Shown piece after piece: positions 57,664 through 64,000 of a DNA stretch of 64,000 bases. Origin of the DNA: Elephas maximus indicus (lineage: Eukaryota > Chordata > Mammalia > Proboscidea > Elephantidae). Below the pieces are notes generated by a model that saw nothing but the letters and a program-made list of their open reading frames with translations, did not search any database and was not told the DNA's origin. The position numbers and the translations under genes were made by a program. The first letter of the stretch is position 1; each line of letters begins with the position of its first letter. The stretch spans positions 127,277,108-127,341,107 of the forward strand of contig NC_064824.1 in the NCBI RefSeq assembly GCF_024166365.1, read 5' to 3'.

Positions 57664-58205
57664 CTGCAAGGAAAACTGAAGTTTTAATCATAGCTCAGTG
57701 TTTACAGTGTATATAAAAAAGACAATTGACAAGGAAATTGTTGAGCAATGACATACTTCATATTTAATGAAAAATAAAAATAAAACTTCTTCTAGAAATG
57801 GGGAATTTGGGTTTTGTGAAGGGGCTTTGGCCTTTTTTGTCTCTCATAAGGTTTGGACAGGTTATTTCTGTGTTTGTTTGTTTATTGGAAATATTTTCTT
57901 CAACAAGTATCTTCTAAACTATATGCATACAGTGATAGATAAATCAGTTCAGAGAATACATGAAATATGATTTCCCTTTACAAACACGTGTTTTTGTGGT
58001 TTTCCCCTTATATAAACATTGCAAGGTCTAATATGAACATAAGGCAATCTTCGAACTTCTATTTGTCAGGTGAGGTCAACCTAACCATTCCTATTTGCAT
58101 TTTAAGACTTCTACCATACGTGTAAATGTCTAACCTGATACATGAATATATGTCATAATTATTTTTAAAAGACAAGTTTATTCTGGTGAAATTTAAAATA
58201 TTTAC

Positions 58206-58253
58206 CTTACTATATTACGTTTTCCTAAGTATCGGAAATTTTGAAGACAAACA
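58206..58253 (-). CDS. DOCK10: DOCK10 exon (window exon 7, 48 bp)
   Basis: A very short exon encoding VCLQNFRYLGKRNIV and two bases of the next Arg. The acceptor is TTTCTAG and the donor AAG|GTAAAT. It is too short for a simple ORF search and was found by phase continuity and homology. Confidence 0.93.
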
Positions 58254-58476
58254 CTAGAAAGAAAAAAGGGTCAAGTTCAATTATTCATGCTCTTTTATCT
58301 CTATAAACTGTTCATTCAAATATATTAAATAAAATATTATATTTTATTTAAAACTTTTATGAGTAATTATGTACAGATAATTCATCATACAGGTACTTAG
58401 AATGAAGAGCGGTATAATGAATTATTTTCAAGGTTCTAGGGAAAAAAAATGTTATCTGATCAACTCTAAAACTCAC

Positions 58477-58543
58477 TCCAAGATGCTGAAGAAGTCGGAC
58501 ACCTCTGGACTGGGTGCTCTTTGCCAATAGGCGATCAGAGTCT
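58477..58543 (-). CDS. DOCK10: DOCK10 exon (window exon 6)
   Basis: A short 67-bp exon encoding ETLIAYWQRAPSPEVSDFF and SIL plus two bases of Asp. The acceptor is TTTCAG|AG and the donor GA|GTGAGT. It forms a continuous helical block with the exons on either side. Confidence 0.95.
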
Positions 58544-58636
58544 CTGAAAGGAAACACCGACTTGCATGAGACGCTATGATATTCAAAGTGTTATTTTTCT
58601 TTTTGAAAATTTATTTTTTGTAAGAGCTCTCTTTAC

Positions 58637-58751
58637 CCTCTGAAATCGTTTTAATAATGTGAAGAAAACACATAAGAAGACTCCGGGTTTCTGCTTGATC
58701 TAACTTGTCAAATCGAAGGGTTGAGCCTATCAAAGACAAGGGTCTTGGGAT
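58637..58751 (-). CDS. DOCK10: DOCK10 exon (window exon 5)
   Basis: IPRPLSLIGSTLRFDKLDQ followed by AETRSLLMCFLHIIKTISE plus one base. The acceptor is CATAG|ATC. The donor GAGG|GTAAAG lacks the usual G at +5 but keeps GT. This begins a conserved helical block (LLMCFLHI). Confidence 0.95.
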
Positions 58752-58841
58752 CTATGGAATTAAAAAGCAAGAAGGATTGAGTAAGATGGAGAAATGTCTG
58801 ACTTGTAATAATGGTGGATAAGTTTTTGGGGAAAGTTATAC

Positions 58842-58963
58842 CTTTTCACAGTTGTCAGTCTTCTCACTGCTCTTTTCATTGGTACTTGGATTGGAGTCGA
58901 GGCTTGCTAATGATGCTCTGGAATCGGCATGGTTCACTGTAGAAATAGCTATTGATGAAAATG
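58842..58963 (-). CDS. DOCK10: DOCK10 exon (window exon 4)
   Basis: Two bases complete the alanine codon, then 40 codons: FSSIAISTVNHADSRASLAS through SSEKTDNCEK. The acceptor is GTTACAG and the donor AAG|GTATAA. It is a serine- and asparagine-rich, low-order linker. The same stretch is strongly diagnostic for DOCK10 against DOCK9 and DOCK11. Confidence 0.97.
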
Positions 58964-59339
58964 CTGTAACACAAGCCACAGCACACACATGGTAATGAGA
59001 TGTATGAGCACACACACACAAAAAAAAGTAAAATGATAAACCAAAAAGATGTTCATTATTGACGTGGTAGAAGTGTTGTGGAAGATTAACATGAGACTCT
59101 ACGGTTGCATTAAGATACGTACCATTTTTTTGTATAGACGAATCCTGGTCAAAAGGGGGAAAATGCAGAACAGAATTTAAAATTCTCATAAAATCCACAG
59201 ACTTTTTGAATCCATGGAAGCTGGATGAACCCCCAAAACTGCCCTGAGATAATAGGTAAACCTTAAACCAAAAATATCCCCTGAAGTCTTCTTTCAACCA
59301 AACACTATTTAGCTTAATTAGTAACATATGTCTGCCTTG

Positions 59340-59600
59340 AGCACTGTGTTCTTTTAAGAATTAACTGTATGAGATCAAACTGACAACAGCAACTCCAAAA
59401 ATTAGATAGGAAACTTAGGGGGTAGTGAGTTTATGTTAACGGGGGAGGAACAATTCCAAAAAGGAGTGTGAGAATCGCTGCACAACTTGAAGAATGCAAT
59501 CAATGTCACTGAATCGTACATGTAGAAATTGTTGAAATGATGTGTGTTCTATTCTGTATGTTCTCAAAAAAAATAACAAAATAAAATGAATAAAAAAGAT
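59340..59600 (+). mobile_element. L1 3' end of an elephant-type family
   Basis: GGAAACTTAGGGGGTAGTGA, GAGAATCGCTGCACAACTTG and ACATGTAGAAATTGTTGAAA, followed by an A-rich tail, match an afrotherian L1 3' end as I remember it. Confidence 0.5.
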
Positions 59601-60173
59601 ATGCATTACTTTAAGAATTATTATAACAGTGATGTCAGCATTAAGGACTTTGGAAAATTTAGACCATTATAAATGGGGGAAAAAAAAGTAACACCTGTTC
59701 CCTTTGTTTCTTTAAAAAAGCTTTTTTAAGAAAAGCCATTTCCTGTTTTAAAAATCCTTTAATAAAAGTTCATAAGGATACTTTTGGGGAAGGAGTTTCA
59801 ACTTTTCACAGTCTAAGAAATTAAAGTGACATTTCCAAAATAGTTCTTAAAAATATGGTTTGAAGTTGAAGAGCTATCATATTTTAAAAGGTCGGATGCA
59901 ATGAAAACTTAAAGACTGTGTCCAGAATGAAGCAATTTGTTAACATCCAAGTAGATTGCTCCTTAAGCCAAGTAAAAAAAGACGACTACCTCAAATCACT
60001 GGATGGCATTCAAAGAAATATGTAAAAAGCACTATTTAGCTGTATAAAGGTAGTATACTTTACCATATAGGTTATTCATGATGAATTATGGATTGGGTAA
60101 AAAGCACAATGATATACACAGTGTAAACACGGATGAGCGTTAAACACAAGTGTTCTCAGAAGGTCTCATGTAC

Positions 60174-60285
60174 CTGCTATCGAATTTAAAACATCTTTGG
60201 AGAATGATGTATCCACAGAGTTTGCATGCTTCATAGTTGTCTGGGTTTGAAATCCTCCATTGGTACTTAGGTCATCTCTAGACCC
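60174..60285 (-). CDS. DOCK10: DOCK10 exon (window exon 3)
   Basis: Starts GSRDDLSTNGGFQTQTTMKH and ends DVLNSIA plus one base (GCA G|GTACAT). The acceptor is TACAG|GGG. It encodes part of a polar, serine-rich and probably flexible linker found in DOCK9-11 proteins. Confidence 0.94.
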
Positions 60286-60644
60286 CTGTATTCAAAACAG
60301 AAGAGAGACTAATGGAAACCATAATACGTCAACATTGAAAACCCACTTATGCATTCTTCATTACATTTCCAATTAGATGATACTTAACTTGATCTTTTAT
60401 ATTTTAGCAAAGCTCTTTTGCCAAAGTAGGCAGTGAAAATGAATATAGTCAAAACCATACTCTTAGCCACAATTTGATCTCTTATGTGATTTTTTTTTTT
60501 TAAAACAATGCAATAGAAACTATCTTTTAGACAGAGACTAAACAGCTTGAATGCTTATTGATACATCCATGGGTTATATTCTACATTTTTATTTTTGTGG
60601 ATTATATTACATATATTACTATGACTAACAACTAGATTTTAAAT

Positions 60645-60805
60645 ACTTATTATATGCCAGGCTCTATGACAAATATTTTCCATGTTACAATTTAGTCCTC
60701 ATGATAATCCTGGGATATAGGTATTTTATTCCATTTTATAAACAAGAAAATGAAATCTTAAAGAAATTGGGTAACTTAAAGTCACACAGATAGTAACGGA
60801 ATGTG
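60645..60805 (-). mobile_element. MIR-type SINE remnant
   Basis: TTATTATATGCCAGGCTCTA, ATTTAGTCCTCATGATAATC and GTAACTTAAAGTCACACAG follow the reverse MIR pattern. Confidence 0.55.
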
Positions 60806-61308
60806 TTGGGATTTGGAAAAAAAATTCCAAAGGCTATCTCCTAACTGCTGGATGGTAATATTTTCCATAGTTACTGCATTCAGCGTGGTGGTAATTTGTC
60901 TGGGTTTTGAATACAGTGGGATGTTGTGTGGTCCTTATGACAACTCTTTGGAGGAAGGATGTCAAACAGGCCGCTCCCAGGGCTATGACTGCAAATAAAT
61001 CACTTGGCTACACCGATACTAGGTGGGCATGAAGGCACTGCAGGAACGGGGTGGGGGCATGAATGCAACAGAGGCACTTGGTAAAACTGGGGAGATGTGG
61101 AAGGTGGACAGAAAAGGGTGAAAAAAAAAAATATTGGAGAGATGGGGTAAGAGGAAGGTGACCAAACTAGAGTAAATGACACTGATGCAAGAGTGTTGTT
61201 TAATACCTAGTTTGCTCACATTTGGGGGAAAACAGTCATCCAAGGCAAACATATAACAAAGGCAAACTCTTTATTAAAATAATATTTTGAAATAGGATGC
61301 AAAGTTAC

Positions 61309-61425
61309 CTGATTTGATGTATTAATGGCAAAAGGATACAGGTCCTTCAGGTAAATCCTTGGCATATTGTCCAGAAGCATGCCATAGAGGGGCATATATA
61401 AACTTGCTATCTGGGCCTGTTTTTC
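61309..61425 (-). CDS. DOCK10: DOCK10 exon (window exon 2)
   Basis: Thirty-nine codons, phase 0 at both ends: EKQAQIASLYMPLYGMLLDN through LYPFAINTSNQ. The acceptor is CACCTAG|GAA and the donor CAG|GTAAC. The only visible departures from the human protein as I remember it are conservative (E for R at the first residue, AI for TV near the end). Confidence 0.95.
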
Positions 61426-61551
61426 CTAGGTGAAATGGTCGCCAAGAGAAATGATTCACATAAAAATCAATAAGCTTGTAAATTTTATGTGCATTTAATG
61501 CAGTGAGCCATTAAATAGTGTTTAGGGAAAGAAGAACAGAAGATCACTTAC

Positions 61552-61727
61552 TGGTTCTCTGTATCGATCATCAAATGAATGCTTAGCCATCAGATTTTTT
61601 AAGACAGCTAAAGCTAGGTGCCTGATATCTTGGTCTTCCTGCAGAGCAAAGCCAACTTCTCGGAGCAGAATTCCGATTAAGAAGTGTTTGCGGCAAAATT
61701 CATTTGTGACTGAATATTCGGGCATAT
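61552..61727 (-). CDS. DOCK10: DOCK10 exon (window exon 1 of 25)
   Basis: This is the first exon seen in the window. Two bases complete a codon begun in the exon beyond the right edge, then 58 codons follow, with PEYSVTNEFCRKHFLIG, LLREVGFALQEDQDIRHLAL and KHSFDDRYREP. The acceptor reads CCCAAAG and the donor is CCA|GTAAGT, so it ends in phase 0. This belongs to the helical region between DHR-1 and DHR-2, and it is strongly conserved among zizimins. Confidence 0.95.
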
Positions 61728-62654
61728 CTTTGGGAGAGAGAGTAAAAAACTCAAGTTACTGAAAATCAAATGATCACTTTTAAATTAAGACATACTTATC
61801 AATCGACTACTATCAACCCATCCCATTACTAGGAGAGATTCAGTACTACAGTCTTGGTACAGAAATAAGACATGTTTTGGGTCCTTAATGAGTAGTCAAT
61901 AAAAAAAGTCAGTAAGATAGGTTAATATGCTGTGTGTTGAAACACAAATACAAATCATATATGATGTTAACTGTTAAATTCCATAAAAGCAGGTAGCATA
62001 CAGTGTTGCTGGAATTCAGAGGAGAAAAATAAATTTTCCATTTGAAGGAAGCAGGAAATATTACTGGGCCAAAGGTTTAGAGGTAGGCCTTTGAGGATGG
62101 GTAGGGCTTGGAGATACAGAGATTTGTGAGAGCAGATGAAGGCAGTGGGCAGAAGGTGAGTAGGAAAAGGGGTAGAGGTTATGATGGCACAGAGTTCTGA
62201 AAGTCCAGGTATATGAGGGATTAGTAAGCACAGAGACCAAAAGAAGAGTGATGAGAATTCAAGCTTGAGAGACAGGTAGGGGCTAGATGATGGAGAGACC
62301 TAGCTGCAAATTCCCTAGCCAGTGTTCAGGTTCCTCAACCATTTTCATTTACTTCTGTAGGAAATATCAAGTCACTGGTTGCTTCTGAGATTATCGGTTC
62401 AATTAGACTTGTGCTTCATTAATTTATTAAAATGGTGGTAGGATTTAAATGAATTTGACTGTAGGGAGATATAGGCGACAGTTACAACACAGGAGGCTGC
62501 AGCCATGGAAGAGAGGAGAAGTAAAGAAATGGAGCCTGGGCTGGGGTGGTAGGAACTGAATGGTGGAAGTAAACCCTCCAGGACAAGATGGCTGAAGAAG
62601 GTGAGGGAAGAGAAGCGGGGGCCTGCGAAATGTTAACCATGAATTACGGAGAAA

Positions 62655-62814
62655 CCAAAAAACCCATTGCCATCGAGTCGATTCCGACTCCTAGCGACCC
62701 TATAGGACAGAGTAGAGCTGCCCCATACAGTTTCCAAGGAGCTCCTGGAGCACTTGAACTGCCAACCTTTCGGCTAGCAGCTGAACTCTTAACCACTACA
62801 CCACTGGGGTTTCC
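62655..62814 (-). mobile_element. AfroSINE
   Basis: A near-consensus copy (CCATTGCCATCGAGTCGATT to CACCACTGGGGTTTCC), with a near-identical flank (ACGGAGAAA / ATGGAGAAA) as probable TSD. Confidence 0.92.
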
Positions 62815-62927
62815 TTATGGAGAAAAGAATGTTAAATTTTCTAGTAATAATGGATTTATTCAGAATTGTTCGATATGCTTCATATATACTTATATATTTA
62901 TATATATATGAAACTAAATATAACTAT

Positions 62928-63271
62928 AAAACCAAAACCAAACATGTTGGCATCGAGTCGATTCCAACTCATAGCAAACCCTATAAGACAGAGTAGAACT
63001 TCCCAGTAGGGTTTCCAAGAAGTGGCTGATGGATTTGAACTGCTGGCCTTCTGGTTAGCAGCCGAGCTGAGCTCTTAACTGCCGTACCACCAGGGCTCCA
63101 GCTATAACTAACTATAACTATATAACTATATATATATAAAAACAGTTGCTGTAGCATTACAGCTCATGACTCCAACTCATGGAGACTCCATGTGTGTCAG
63201 AGTAGAACTCTGCTCCATAGGGTATTTAGTGGTTAACTTTATGGAAGTAGATAATCAGGCCTTTTTTCTGA
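62928..63271 (-). mobile_element. Two AfroSINEs, same orientation
   Basis: A short-type copy at 62928-63100 (GTTGGCATCGAGTCGATTCC to CCACCAGGGCTCC) and a longer-type truncated copy at 63139-63271 (CATGTGTGTCAGAGTAG, AAGTAGATAATCAGGCC). They are separated by an ATATAACTA-rich simple repeat. Confidence 0.85.
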
Positions 63272-63289
63272 ATATATATAACTAGCTCG

Positions 63290-63375
63290 CACTTACAGAA
63301 CATGTATTGTCTGCCAGGACTGGGTTAAGTATTTTATACACTTTGTTCCATTTAATCTTCAAGACAACTTGTAAG
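63290..63375 (-). mobile_element. MIR-type SINE remnant
   Basis: CTGCCAGGACTGGGTTAAG, then TTCCATTTAATCTTC and TAAGGTAGTTATGATTAG in reverse MIR order. Confidence 0.45.
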
Positions 63376-64000
63376 GTAGTTATGATTAGTATAATGAACT
63401 AGAATATTCCAGTTCATAACTGACCTGGAACAAAAAAAGCTATTGACTTTTTCCACCCACCAAGATGACACTGACTGTGGAAGTTTAGGAAGCATGAGAT
63501 CAGTGGTCCAGTTAGACTTATGCTGTATTAATTTATTAAAGGTCAAAAGGCTACAGGTTAAAAAAAAAAAAAAAAAACTTTCTTAGTGAAATAGTAAGTA
63601 ACATCGAAGGGCTAGAAATGGAACAAAATTTTTAAATCCCCAGTCGAGGGCTGGAGAAAAAAAAGTTTATCCAGGCTACTTTAAGTATTTAACCTGTTTC
63701 AGGTAAAAAGAAACTTATATGATACTAATGATCTCAATCCTAAAAGGACAGCTTAAATCAAGCTTTGGTTTTTCAAAAGAAACATACCAAAGAAAATTAG
63801 TTACATTGAACATGCGAGTCATATAAATTTTAGATGCTTTGGGGAATTCAAAAATCTCAAATGCTGGAGAATAAAATATGAAACAATATAAATTATGGAA
63901 TCATCAACTTATATGTGAAAGAAAAAAGTTCAATCAACTTTCTGGATATCTTGACTGTATGATATTAAATATGTTGTTATTTATTAGTGCCTGGAAACTG

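Larger units (their letters stand above)
18240..61727 (-). other. DOCK10: DOCK10 gene, 3' half (25 exons plus 3' UTR)
   Basis: This is the transcription unit of DOCK10, a cytosolic and membrane-recruited exchange factor of the zizimin (DOCK-D) subfamily that activates Cdc42 and Rac1. Twenty-five exons translate to sequence I recognise as DOCK10 rather than DOCK9 or DOCK11. Diagnostic pieces are HADSRASLASLDSNPSTNEK, KQHRSQTLPIIRGKNALSNP and YELIADVNKPIIAVFEKQRD. Exon phases chain without a break over 3,179 coding nucleotides, including the stop. No internal stop or frameshift is seen, so the gene looks intact. The 5' half, including the PH and DHR-1 domains and the promoter, lies beyond 64000. 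The largest intron is 30934-39100. Human DOCK10 has about 56 exons from memory, so these would be the last 25. Confidence 0.97.
61728..64000. other. Upstream DOCK10 intron
   Basis: No further DOCK10 exon could be placed with confidence. The segment carries the SINEs at 62655-63271, the MIR-type remnant and an 18-base A-run near 63560. Confidence 0.6.

Noticed and set aside
58836-59327. 163-codon minus-strand open frame
   Set aside because: Only its last 40 codons are real (DOCK10 window exon 4). The upstream part is intron readthrough.
63787-63868. Possible additional DOCK10 exon (donor G|GTATGT, acceptor CTCCAG, open frame)
   Set aside because: It leaves two bases over at its 3' side, but the first placed exon (61727) needs only one preceding base. 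I do not recognise the peptide as DOCK10.

Overview
The window is vertebrate nuclear DNA from an afrotherian mammal, most likely an elephant. The evidence is dozens of tRNA-derived SINEs of the AfroSINE type, RTE-clade (BovB-like) LINE copies with the paenungulate RTE sequence, and L1 ends that I recognise from elephant. All family and species assignments come from memory, without a database search.

The only protein-coding gene I can support is DOCK10 (dedicator of cytokinesis 10, a zizimin-type Cdc42/Rac guanine-nucleotide exchange factor). It lies on the minus strand and enters from the right. Twenty-five coding exons can be placed between 61727 and 18851. Every one has GT and AG splice dinucleotides, and all reading-frame phases chain without a break. 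Together they encode about 1,058 residues, roughly the C-terminal half of the protein: the helical/armadillo-like segment before the catalytic domain, then the whole DHR-2 exchange domain and the C-terminus. The 3' UTR runs to about 18240. Two points stand out in the gene. A 99-bp frame-neutral exon (44607-44705) evolves faster than its neighbours. The last exon also reads nine residues beyond the -SAEV end that I remember for human DOCK10.

Layout: 1-18200 lies downstream of the gene and is intergenic. It holds several RTE copies, two of them in a tail-to-tail inverted pair at 3050-6412. It also holds the 3' end of one L1, the 5' end of another L1 with a GC-rich internal tandem region (9270-10340) joined to an RTE element, and clusters of SINE fragments. 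From 18240 to 61727 is the DOCK10 transcription unit, whose introns carry AfroSINEs, L1, L2, MIR, Tigger-like and hAT-like DNA transposons. From 61728 to 64000 is further upstream DOCK10 intron.

I found no new multi-gene system. The most distinctive non-gene structures are a 398-bp hAT-like element with a perfect 8-bp target duplication and three copies of its terminal repeat (43785-44182), the RTE inverted pair, RTE copies that share a changed YADD catalytic motif, and two very short (35-43 bp) SINE 3'-end insertions that each carry target-site duplications.
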